A stretch of 64,000 nucleotides of DNA, taken from the NCBI RefSeq assembly GCF_024733555.1, contig NZ_JANIOF010000001.1:496001-560000 (forward strand). The letters run 5' to 3'. The translations under genes and the position numbers were made by a program. The notes beneath the pieces were generated by a model, which saw nothing but the letters and a program-made list of their open reading frames with translations, did no database searches and had not been told where the DNA came from. Each line of letters begins with the position of its first letter. Positions within the stretch are counted from its first letter, which is position 1. Positions 1-7,620 of this stretch are shown here, piece by piece. The stretch is from Paenibacillus sp. SC116 (GTDB taxonomy: Bacteria; Bacillota; Bacilli; Paenibacillales; Paenibacillaceae).

Positions 1-2
1 AG

Positions 3-1049
3 ACGAATCAAGATCGTAAAAATGATTGGACCAGTCAATATACAAGAGCCTTCATCCAGTGGTCTGAGCAGCATTTTTTACCGCAGTATTTTAGTCGTTC
101 TGAAGATTACGGATCCAATTGGGTCGTGAAGGAAGAGGGCGATCATCCTCCTGTGGATGTAGGAGAATTGGATTTCTTTCTTTATGCAGCCCTGCAGATC
201 GGCTTCACCGATCCAGATAATCGGCAGAAGTACCTGGAGCTTGCGGTCCTATTAGGTTCCAAGCAAGCAGCGGACTATTTAAAAATAGGCAGCGGGAAAT
301 TTGAGAGTACCTATCAGGGAAAACAGATAGAAGCCAAAAACAATGACGTCATGCAGACGATCGAAATCCGCATTCTTTCTGAAGAAGAGACGGCTTATGG
401 GGAAGCGCTCGATTATATGATCCAACTTTTGCGACAGGATTTTCCGAAAGGCTACAATCTAAAGTTAAAAAGCAGTCAAAAGCATTTTCTTCCGTTGAAA
501 AAGTTGGCGAAGTCCAAACTGCATCAGTTTTTTGCGAATGCGCTCAGCTACCCGAACTTATTCCCTAAGCTTGCGGAATATGCGGATACGGCGATGGAGG
601 AGTTCGCATGGTACAACGATGTGGAACCAGGAGAGAAATCAGTCATGCCGGGCACCTATGCCGTATTCGGCCTCGGACTGTACAGCGAATCCTATTTCCG
701 TCTAATAAGCCGTTACATGGAGCTAGTGGATACGGAGCACCAAATGGTGCAGGATAGTTATGCGCAGGCATTTATTGAGGCACATGGCGTAAAGGTAGAG
801 CATATACCAGTGATCGTCTCCATTTTACTAGGAGGCAATGACGAAGGAAGACAGGTCAAAAATCTCATCCTCGATCGTCCAGAGCTTTCCAATGCACTTG
901 TCCAGGCACTGAAAGGCAAAGAGCTTTATGAACGCGAGCTCGTTGTGTGTCGGACTTTCGGAAGTGTGAAAAAACTGACCGCAGCAGCTAAAAAAGCAGA
1001 TTGGCCTCTAAAAGAAAGTTTAGAGGAGCTATTAGGGCTTACAAGTTAA
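3..1049 (+). CDS. Hypothetical protein, 5'-truncated, possibly DUF6138 family
   Basis: The frame is open to the left edge of the window, so the start is missing. The GTG at 126 is not the true start, because the codons before it read as ordinary protein (aromatic and polar residues, no stop). The visible 348 residues are soluble, mostly helical and acidic, with no signal peptide or membrane segment. The text recalls the DUF6138 family, whose function is unknown, but this is from memory and weak. It ends 14 bp after a Leu-rich tail and is followed by a hairpin terminator shared with the convergent SMI1/KNR4 gene. The two neighbouring SUKH-type genes suggest a setting of toxin-immunity genes, but nothing in this protein shows such a role. 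Confidence 0.6.
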   Translation, partial: TNQDRKNDWTSQYTRAFIQWSEQHFLPQYFSRSEDYGSNWVVKEEGDHPPVDVGELDFFLYAALQIGFTDPDNRQKYLELAVLLGSKQAADYLKIGSGKFESTYQGKQIEAKNNDVMQTIEIRILSEEETAYGEALDYMIQLLRQDFPKGYNLKLKSSQKHFLPLKKLAKSKLHQFFANALSYPNLFPKLAEYADTAMEEFAWYNDVEPGEKSVMPGTYAVFGLGLYSESYFRLISRYMELVDTEHQMVQDSYAQAFIEAHGVKVEHIPVIVSILLGGNDEGRQVKNLILDRPELSNALVQALKGKELYERELVVCRTFGSVKKLTAAAKKADWPLKESLEELLGLTS

Positions 1050-1117
1050 GTTAGTTAACCCTTCTAAAATAAATTTCAATGTTTATTGAACTCATAAAAA
1101 ATGAAGCTAACACGAAG

Positions 1118-1144
1118 AAGAGCCCGCATCGAATGTGGGCTCTT
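1118..1144. terminator. Bidirectional hairpin terminator
   Basis: AAGAGCCC..CA pairs with TG..GGGCTCTT around a short loop, with T-rich sequence to the right and A-rich sequence to the left. It lies between the convergent genes ending at 1049 and 1191 and can serve both. Confidence 0.75.
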
Positions 1145-1190
1145 TTCGATCATATATCATTTGGTTCAATTTTTGTTGTTGAACGGGTTG

Positions 1191-2576
1191 CTAGGCTTTG
1201 CGCAGCTGATTTATCAGTTCTTCGCTGAACTGCTCCGTAAACCGAAGTCGTCCATTTTCTTGTATGATTTGACCTTCTTGCTCACGTCGATCAAGCCATT
1301 CGGTAATCCATCCTGGTGCATAGCCACCTTGACCGAATTCTCCGCCGAAGGCAATCATTTTTTCATAAACAGCCAAGTATTGTTCTCGATCGGTATCTGG
1401 GTATGACTTCGTGTATAACCAAAACTGAATATCATACATCAAATACGATAATTCATCCGCATGGAAAGAAAAATGGCCTTTTTCTTCGACAATCTGTGTG
1501 CAGATGCGACGAATCTTCTGATCGATATGATCCACTTCCGTTACTTTCGTACAAAGCTCCTCCAGCAAGGGAGAAAATTTCCCGTTGGATACTCTGTACA
1601 AATCCGCTTCTTTGTCCTCTTCAGAAGTATCATATTCCTCCTCGTTCACAAGGCCTTTAATAAACGCTTCGAAATTATCAGCAAGGAACGTAATTTCATA
1701 ATCGCTCTCCTGATCAACATGGATCACTTCGGGTTCACCATCTCTACCACAGGCGCGGTAATCCAGCATGACGACATCATGGCCAGCTGAAGGACAATCG
1801 CAAATAACTACGCCAATGTTGGGATATCCCCATTCTTCAATCATAAACGGGCTGCCAAATTCCCCGCCAAGCGAATAGCTTTTTTCACGGCCGATGCCCA
1901 TGATCCCCGTAATAGCGATATGATCCTCAGCCCAAGAAGTGGGCTCCTCTGTTGGAAAGGTAGTATTCTTCGGAATTCCTCCATTTTGCTGCTTCATCAG
2001 CGCAATGTAAGAGGAGGGGAGCTTGTAGCCCAGCTCTTCCTCAATTGAGGCGATCATTTCATCTGTGGGCGGCTCGGATAGATAAGATTCTCTTGCATAA
2101 TCGCTATCATCCCAAAAATCATCGAGTGACATATTCGAAAAAGGAACATAGTTTGCTTCCGATCCGCGCGATTCCATTAATGCTTTCCTTTTGGCAGCGA
2201 TTCGCTGTTCTTCTTTTTGCTGCTTTTCGGCTTTTTGCAAGCTAAACCTTAACAAGTATTCGGTATTAGGATTACCGGGCTCTAATTCATCAGCGGTACG
2301 TAACGCATGAGCCGCATTTTCATATTTTTTCAAATAATAAAGGGCAAAACCTACCCGATAGTGCCATAGAGGATCATTTTGACCCGCATCCGCAATTTTT
2401 TCAAACTGGTCAAGTGCTTCTTCATAAAGTCCTAAATTATTATACGCTCTGGCCAGTCGGCTGGTCGCTTCATAGTCCCGTTCCTCCTTAGGAACGGCTA
2501 ACAGTGTGTCCACAATATATTGATGTTCATCTTCCTCATGCCATTGATCCAATTGATCTGTAAGTGTTTGGTCCAT
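1191..2576 (-). CDS. TPR repeat plus SMI1/KNR4 (SUKH) domain protein
   Basis: About 461 residues. The N-terminal 110 residues form tetratricopeptide-like helical hairpins (YNNLGLYEEALDQFEKI, then WHYRVGFALYYLKKYENAA and the EPGNPN turn), followed by a charged linker. Residues about 170-320 form a SMI1/KNR4 domain with the typical PPTDEMIASIEEELGYKLP opening and the NGG turn, a gap, then the GHDVVMLDYR strand. SUKH proteins are mostly immunity proteins of polymorphic toxins. The tail (about 140 residues) is unassigned. The open frame extends to an ATG at 2591, but a GGAGG lies between that codon and the ATG at 2576 with 5 bp spacing, so 2576 is preferred. A second SUKH-like gene lies upstream in the same direction; no toxin gene is visible in the window. 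Confidence 0.75.
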   Translation of the reverse strand: MDQTLTDQLDQWHEEDEHQYIVDTLLAVPKEERDYEATSRLARAYNNLGLYEEALDQFEKIADAGQNDPLWHYRVGFALYYLKKYENAAHALRTADELEPGNPNTEYLLRFSLQKAEKQQKEEQRIAAKRKALMESRGSEANYVPFSNMSLDDFWDDSDYARESYLSEPPTDEMIASIEEELGYKLPSSYIALMKQQNGGIPKNTTFPTEEPTSWAEDHIAITGIMGIGREKSYSLGGEFGSPFMIEEWGYPNIGVVICDCPSAGHDVVMLDYRACGRDGEPEVIHVDQESDYEITFLADNFEAFIKGLVNEEEYDTSEEDKEADLYRVSNGKFSPLLEELCTKVTEVDHIDQKIRRICTQIVEEKGHFSFHADELSYLMYDIQFWLYTKSYPDTDREQYLAVYEKMIAFGGEFGQGGYAPGWITEWLDRREQEGQIIQENGRLRFTEQFSEELINQLRKA

Positions 2577-2649
2577 TGCAGCCTCCAACATGATAATGGT
2601 TTAAAATTTGTGTACCTTTGCTTGAACATACTTTATGCAAATTCATATG

Positions 2650-3204
2650 CTAGCCATAGAGAAAATCTTCTACCGAAATGGTTCCTAGACATAGTTCCAT
2701 AAAGGTTTCGGCAATTTGTGCAGCATCCTCGTAACCTAAATTTCCTGAGTGAGTTACGAGGATAGGGTATTCATCGTCTTCCCTGTCAATTCTCATGTCC
2801 CATGCATAATGATGACCGCAGCCGTCCATTGCGAATGGTACGGCTCCAGGCATATACTGGGGGAATTCATAGGCAAGCATCATCGCTCTTAACTCATCCG
2901 CGCTAAAAAATTGAAAGTGCCGTTCTCCATTACCAAATTCACCACCATCTGAATAACGAAGGAAGTCGAGATAAGCAGCGGGCAATCGCTTGTTTGGAAT
3001 GATCCATTTTGCCGGATCAAACGGCTGGTACAACTTATATAGTGGGTCCGACTTAGGGAAGGGGTTGCGCTGCCTTCCTGAAATCTCCTCGATTTCTTGT
3101 TGGGAAAGAGGCTGATGCCAATGATTGATAAAAAACTCCAATTCTCGTTCCTTTAATCCGGGCAGCTTTTGATAACATTCTTTGAAAATGGATTCCCAAT
3201 TCAT
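2650..3204 (-). CDS. SMI1/KNR4 family protein
   Basis: 184 residues. A helical N-terminus precedes a SMI1/KNR4-like core: LPAAYLDFLRYSDGGEFGNGERHFQFFSADE has the family's helix, S-GG turn and strand pattern, then GCGHHYAWDMR and an acidic DREDDEYPIL stretch. No signal peptide. TAGGAGG lies 9 bp before the ATG, which supports the start. The downstream TPR-SUKH gene has the same orientation 73 bp away, so the two may be co-transcribed. Known family members neutralise contact-dependent or secreted toxins, or regulate cell wall synthesis in yeast; the role here is inferred from the fold only. Confidence 0.75.
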   Translation of the reverse strand: MNWESIFKECYQKLPGLKERELEFFINHWHQPLSQQEIEEISGRQRNPFPKSDPLYKLYQPFDPAKWIIPNKRLPAAYLDFLRYSDGGEFGNGERHFQFFSADELRAMMLAYEFPQYMPGAVPFAMDGCGHHYAWDMRIDREDDEYPILVTHSGNLGYEDAAQIAETFMELCLGTISVEDFLYG

Positions 3205-3273
3205 GCTGCTGTTCCTCCTAAAGTTATCTACTAAATGATTGCGTTTAATATAAGATTAATGTAGTTCGTATAA

Positions 3274-3507
3274 TTTGAAAAGCATCGAGATGGCGGGGTA
3301 CATGAGGACGAAGCTTCGAGACTTCCCGGCATTCCGCAGATGGAAGATTTAGAACTTTCAGCTGAAGTGCTGGACCGCATCTCACCGCTCATGCCGGATC
3401 ATATGCTGAGGGAAGAATGCTATTATTTAATGAAACTGGCCCAATTAGGATTGGTTCCTGATCCGAAATGCAATCCCGCTCAACCAAGAATCGAAGAGAA
3501 GATTTAA
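3274..3507 (+). pseudogene. Gene remnant, C-terminal fragment possibly of a DUF2935 protein
   Basis: An open frame begins right after a TAA at 3271 and runs to TAA at 3505. It has no start codon with a ribosome binding site; the first ATG is at 3340. The text has a protein-like pattern with SPLMPDHMLREECYYLMKLAQLG and ends in a short Pro/Glu tail. This recalls the end of DUF2935-type (ferritin-like) proteins, where a DH..RE..YYL pattern is common, but that is recollection. It is most likely the 3' end of a decayed gene. Confidence 0.35.
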
Positions 3508-3532
3508 AATATGCATACGATGCAGAGTGGAA

Positions 3533-3555
3533 CCCCGTAAATACGCGGTTTTTTT
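3533..3555 (+). terminator. Weak hairpin with T-run
   Basis: CCCCGTA and TACGCGG form a short stem with one mismatch, followed by seven T. It would close the remnant gene to its left. Confidence 0.4.
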
Positions 3556-3676
3556 GTTTTTAACACAACAACTCGATTCCAAAAAAAGCAGACTATAGCT
3601 GTACCATTTGGCTGAATTATTCAAAGAATATAATACGAAATTACAAAAAAGAAGTAAATTTTCTCCACAAAACTTG

Positions 3677-3728
3677 TTGACATTCAGAAACTACAGTTGT
3701 AGTATTAGCTTGGAACTACAGTTGTAGT
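3677..3728 (+). promoter_or_regulatory. Promoter with two BlaI-type operators
   Basis: TTGACA (3677-3682), a 17-bp spacer and TAGTAT (3700-3705) form a near-consensus sigma-A promoter. Two identical perfect palindromes ACTACAGTTGTAGT lie at 3690-3703, covering the -10, and at 3715-3728, covering the transcript start. Their centres are 25 bp apart. The TACA-nn-TGTA core fits the BlaI/MecI/CopY repressor class, and the same arrangement recurs before the blaI gene. Confidence 0.85.
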
Positions 3729-3765
3729 TTAAATTTTATGAGGAGAAAGAAAGGAGAAATTCAAC

Positions 3766-4500
3766 ATGAAAGCAGCGTCAAAAGCAGCAATTGCAGCACT
3801 AAGCGGTGTCTTATTGCTAGGTTCCTGTGCGTACTTTACAGCAGGGGTATCAGCTAATAAGGCAATGCAAGTAAAGGCTTCTAAAAATGCAGCCAAATCG
3901 ACCAAAGCAATATCTGAAGAGGACAAAAAGTTTATCGAAAAAGAAATGAAGAGAGTGAAGGAGTTAAGCGAAAAGTCCGGTGATATGTATATCTTGTATC
4001 ATAAATACAAGGAATTGAATAACGGAATGGATATAAGCTACTGGGGCGGAATCGATCATTTTAAAAGTTACGAGGAATATTTGAAAAAAGTTACTACTTT
4101 GAAAGGTTCTCGTTTGCAGCAGCCTTCAAACTTACCAAAGGGTTATACATTTTCCGAAGCTAAAATTGAAGGCCCGACTGAAGGTAAGTTCGTAGCTGAA
4201 GTGAGAACAGAAGGCAAGAAAAGTGGAAAACCTCTTTATATCAAAAAGATAGATTGGAAAGAGGCAGCAGCCATGCGGCTTACGTACACGAATGGGAAAG
4301 AAACGATTGCTTTTTCCAAGTTTGCGTTAGACGCAGATTCTACTAAGAAAAAAGGGTATTACGAGGATGAGCTGCCTACTCATATTTATCCTAAATACGT
4401 GTACTGGCAAGATGGTAAATTCGGTTACAGTATTTCCACGACATTTGACATGCCAAAAAAGCAAAAGATTGAGATCTTGAAAAAAGCGATTAAAAAATAA
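3766..4500 (+). CDS. Secreted protein (DUF4367-like), paralogue of the M56 receptor's outer domain
   Basis: 244 residues with an N-terminal export signal. Residues 1-21 end in LLLGSC, which fits a lipobox with Cys21, but a signal peptidase I site near VSA30 is also possible. The mature part (from about residue 50) contains LQQPSNLPKGYTFSEAKIEG and later LTYTNGKETIAFSK, a pattern recalling DUF4367 domains. It aligns almost without gaps over about 195 residues to the C-terminal part of the M56 protein encoded at 5051-6889 (shared YILYHKYK, YWGGI, PKGxTFS, KIDWKEAA, HIYPKY). The gene has its own promoter with two BlaI-type operators, so it should be released from repression together with blaI and the receptor. 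Its biochemical function is unknown; it may bind the same ligand as the receptor. Confidence 0.75.
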   Translation: MKAASKAAIAALSGVLLLGSCAYFTAGVSANKAMQVKASKNAAKSTKAISEEDKKFIEKEMKRVKELSEKSGDMYILYHKYKELNNGMDISYWGGIDHFKSYEEYLKKVTTLKGSRLQQPSNLPKGYTFSEAKIEGPTEGKFVAEVRTEGKKSGKPLYIKKIDWKEAAAMRLTYTNGKETIAFSKFALDADSTKKKGYYEDELPTHIYPKYVYWQDGKFGYSISTTFDMPKKQKIEILKKAIKK

Positions 4501-4550
4501 GAGATTCTAATTCTGGTGCATGAAGCCAAAAAGCTTCTCTACTACATAAG

Positions 4551-4602
4551 TTGACATAAAAAAACTACAAATGTAGTATCTATTTATAACTACATACGTA
4601 GT
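4551..4602 (+). promoter_or_regulatory. blaI promoter with two BlaI-type operators
   Basis: TTGACA (4551-4556), a 17-bp spacer and TAGTAT (4574-4579). Operators ACTACAAATGTAGT (4564-4577) and ACTACATACGTAGT (4589-4602) have centres 25 bp apart and the same offset from the -10 as at 3677-3728. This predicts autoregulation. Confidence 0.85.
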
Positions 4603-4643
4603 CTATGTGTAGTTCGAGAAAATGTACTGTGGAGGTTACATGC

Positions 4644-5036
4644 ATGCAACACATCCCATCTATTACAGATGCTGAATTAGAAATTATGCGTATCTTATGG
4701 ACAAATCCAGAGCGCCCTTCCAGCGAAATCGTAAAGTTAATGGCAGATCGCAAGGATTGGAGCCCAAATACGACCCGCACGCTCCTCAACCGATTAGTGC
4801 AGAAGGAAGCTGCAGGTATGAAGCTTGATGATAGTGCGAAACGTCTCCAGCTATTTTATCCAATTATTAATGAGCAGGAATACTTGCGATCGGAAACTAA
4901 ATCTTTTGTCAAGAGGCTATATGGCGGGTCATGGAGGCCTATGCTGGCCCATTTTTTAGAGGATGAAAAGCTGAATGCCAAAGAAATCGAGGCTTTAAAA
5001 TCTTTATTTGACGATAACGGCAGTGACAAACAATAA
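4644..5036 (+). CDS. blaI: BlaI/MecI/CopY family transcriptional repressor
   Basis: 130 residues. The N-terminal winged helix (IPSITDAELEIMRILW, then PERPSSEIV and WSPNTTRTLLNRLVQKEA) is characteristic of BlaI/MecI; the C-terminal 50 residues are the dimerisation helices. BlaI proteins bind TACA-nn-TGTA operators as dimers and are cut when the partner M56 receptor is activated. The frame extends to an ATG at 4605, but that codon lies just after an operator and lacks a ribosome binding site. GGAGG at 4631-4635 with 8 bp spacing points to the ATG at 4644, which also gives the family's usual N-terminus. The M56 gene follows 14 bp later, forming a two-gene operon. Confidence 0.9.
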   Translation: MQHIPSITDAELEIMRILWTNPERPSSEIVKLMADRKDWSPNTTRTLLNRLVQKEAAGMKLDDSAKRLQLFYPIINEQEYLRSETKSFVKRLYGGSWRPMLAHFLEDEKLNAKEIEALKSLFDDNGSDKQ

Positions 5037-5050
5037 GAAGAGAGAGATAC

Positions 5051-6889
5051 GTGATGAGTCCTTCCTTATATGCAAGTGTATTGTCTGTTTTCGAGTGGGT
5101 CATTCAGGCATCCTTCATGGCGAGCATTTTAGTTGTATTTGTTCTCATTCTACAATTTCTACTGAACAACAAATTGGAAGCTAGATGGCACTATTTACTC
5201 TGGATGCCTGTAGTGATCCGTCTGCTGCTCCCATGGGCACCTGAATCTTCGCTTAGTCTATATAATATGTTTCCACTGGACAGCATAGCGCCAGGCATTC
5301 ATGAGCGGGTTCAAGATTCAGCCGCTTGGCATAAATGGCGGACGGAAGCAGCGGATATGAATGAAGCATCTGTTCTTAATGGATCTTTCGCTGCGGAAAA
5401 AATGAATGTATCGAACCAGCCTCATTTATCAGGATCTGAGCAACGAGATCATTCGTGGTGGAGCGTGTTTAAGCAAATGGGCTTCACGAATATGCTCATG
5501 CTGGTATGGCTTGTAGGTGTTTTGTTCTTAACTGTAAAAACAGTAGTTGATCAGCTTCGATTAAAACGAGCGCTGCGTGCAGGCCGAGCAATTGATACGC
5601 CTTATTTGTCTTCAGTATTTCAAGAGACGAAGCAGTTACTAGGTATAAAACGAAATGTTTGCTTTGTCGCAACAGAACAAATATCCGGACCAGCAGTGGT
5701 TGGTTTACGAAACCCTGCAATCGTTATTTCACCAAGTCTACTAGTTACGCTGCAAAAGGATCAGCTTCGCTATATTCTGGTGCATGAGTTTGCTCACATT
5801 AAGCGCTGGGATGTGGCAGTAAATTGGATTATGCATATCCTTTTGATTCTCCATTGGTTTAATCCATTATTATGGCTTGCTGTACATAAAGCTAGGCAGC
5901 ATCAGGAGATAGCGTGTGATGCATGTGCGCTGGATAGGCTCAGTCCGAAGCAAAACTACGCATACGGGCAAACGATTCTTCATGTATTGGAGCATTTTTC
6001 AGGATATCATCAGCAGCCAGGGCTTGCTGCTCTGTCTGCCACTCATAAACAAATGAAAAGGAGACTTATCATGATCAAACATTTCCATAAAAAATCATAT
6101 AAACTTTCTATTCTAGGATTGTCGATGCTTCTTGCACTTGGCAGTGTATCCTTGGTTAATGCTAAGGAAAGCAATACAGGAAGTGCATCTCAATTAGAAA
6201 TGGTATACCCAGAGGGAGTAGATTCTGCGGAAGAGCAAGTGAGTTATAAAAAAGGAGTAGAGGAAGCTCATAGAAAATACGCTGAGGCAGCCAAATCTAT
6301 ACCCGCAGAAGATCTGAAATTTATTGAAAATGAAGAAAATAGAGTGAAGCAATTGCACAAAGAAACAGGCGGCATGTTTATTTTGTATCATAAATACAAG
6401 GGCATGAATAGCGGACTCGATCTGAGCTATTGGGGAGGAATCGAGCATTTCACAAGTTATGAAGACTACTTGAAAAAAGCTTCTACTTTGGAAGGGGCCA
6501 TCTTGCAGCAGCCATCCAATCTGCCAAAGGGATTTACGTTCTCCAAAGCTAGAATTGAAGGACCAACAGAAGGAAAGTTCGTTGAGGAAGTAAGAGCCGA
6601 AGGAAAAAAGAGCGGGAAACCTATCTATGTGAAAAAAATAGATTGGAAAGAGGCGGCAGCGATACGTCTTGAGTATACGAATGGAAAAGAAACAATCGCG
6701 CTTTCTAAATATACTTTTGGACCAGATGATGTTAAGAAAAAGGGATTCTTTGAGGATGATCTCCCAGCGCATATTTATCCAAAATATATGTTCTTGCATG
6801 ATGATAAGCACGAATATAGTGTGTCAGCTACATTTGACATGTCTAAGAAAGACAAGATCGAAATTTTGAAAGAAGCGGTTAAAAAATAA
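5051..6889 (+). CDS. M56 family metallopeptidase receptor (BlaR1-like) with non-PBP outer domain
   Basis: 612 residues; GTG start, or ATG one codon later at 5054. Membrane segments lie near residues 10-35, 42-60 and 147-168. The zinc peptidase motif HEFAH is at 245-249 with the third ligand Glu286 in HQEIACDA, followed by a further hydrophobic stretch. A last membrane segment near 347-370 leads to an outer domain of about 240 residues. In BlaR1 and MecR1 that domain is a penicillin-binding sensor; here there is no SxxK or KTG pattern. Instead it is a DUF4367-like domain paralogous to the secreted protein at 3766-4500. The inner peptidase presumably triggers loss of BlaI. The ligand is unknown. 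Confidence 0.85.
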   Translation: MMSPSLYASVLSVFEWVIQASFMASILVVFVLILQFLLNNKLEARWHYLLWMPVVIRLLLPWAPESSLSLYNMFPLDSIAPGIHERVQDSAAWHKWRTEAADMNEASVLNGSFAAEKMNVSNQPHLSGSEQRDHSWWSVFKQMGFTNMLMLVWLVGVLFLTVKTVVDQLRLKRALRAGRAIDTPYLSSVFQETKQLLGIKRNVCFVATEQISGPAVVGLRNPAIVISPSLLVTLQKDQLRYILVHEFAHIKRWDVAVNWIMHILLILHWFNPLLWLAVHKARQHQEIACDACALDRLSPKQNYAYGQTILHVLEHFSGYHQQPGLAALSATHKQMKRRLIMIKHFHKKSYKLSILGLSMLLALGSVSLVNAKESNTGSASQLEMVYPEGVDSAEEQVSYKKGVEEAHRKYAEAAKSIPAEDLKFIENEENRVKQLHKETGGMFILYHKYKGMNSGLDLSYWGGIEHFTSYEDYLKKASTLEGAILQQPSNLPKGFTFSKARIEGPTEGKFVEEVRAEGKKSGKPIYVKKIDWKEAAAIRLEYTNGKETIALSKYTFGPDDVKKKGFFEDDLPAHIYPKYMFLHDDKHEYSVSATFDMSKKDKIEILKEAVKK

Positions 6890-6923
6890 TATAGTGAGTA
6901 TGCCATAAATATGGCACGATAGG

Positions 6924-6966
6924 CCCATGCAGTCCAAAGCGGTAATAGGATTGCATGGGTTCTTTT
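6924..6966 (+). terminator. Hairpin terminator of the blaI-M56 operon
   Basis: CCCATGCA.TCC pairs with GGA.TGCATGGG around a 12-base loop and is followed by TTCTTTTG. Confidence 0.75.
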
Positions 6967-7177
6967 GTTTATTTTGCGAATTCCTATGCTCAATGATGCT
7001 AACGTTATGGCAATCTGATGAGACTCGCGAAAATTATGGGCTCTATCGTTGGCAGTTGGCTCGATACACGGTACTTGGATTACTGAAAAGCACTTGGTTT
7101 GCGATAAAGCATTGCATTGCGATGCGATACGCTGTAAGCCAGTTTACGTGACGCCGTTATTGAAACAGGGCACTTCC

Positions 7178-7366
7178 GCTAACGGTTATCATTGACTTTA
7201 TTTTCGCGAAATCGTCCATTGTAAAACTCTAACGGTCATGAGAGAGCTTATTTTAGCAAATATGGTGAATAACATCGCTAAATCAGGCAAATAAGCTCTC
7301 TGACAGCCGTTAGATTTTAAAATAAGTAAATTCAAGCGAAATAGCCGATGTGGCAACCGTTACAGC
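7178..7366. repeat. Nested imperfect inverted repeats, MITE-like intergenic element
   Basis: The 731-bp gap between 6890 and 7620 holds no convincing gene. In it, TCTAACGG..AGAGAGCTTATTT at about 7229-7254 is repeated inverted at about 7288-7313 (AATAAGCTCTCT..CCGTTAGA). An outer, weaker pair (GCTAACGGTT near 7178-7187 and AACCGTTACAGC ending at 7366) frames it. The TAACGG motif thus occurs four times in inverted symmetry. No transposase gene is present. It may be a mobile palindromic repeat or a structured RNA; the class is unknown. Confidence 0.5.
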
Positions 7367-7620
7367 AAAACGATGGGCGAATTTCATTTATGATCAGGCG
7401 TGGATATTAATGAATATAAACGTTAGAAAAACGGGGACAATAGCAATGAAAATAGAAGGTTACATATTTTAAATGTCAGGTGAAACAAACGAGGTACAGT
7501 CGAGATTGTGCTGGAGTAGCATCATAACAGCAATAAAAGGCACAACTCGATACGGTAGTGTAAGCGATATTCTATGGCCGAATACTTAAATAACAGACAC
7601 ATATGTGGAGGTATTAACCA

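Noticed and set aside
6927..7151. Small open frame of 74 codons
   Set aside because: It begins inside the terminator of the M56 operon, has no ribosome site and an unnatural Cys/Phe-rich text.
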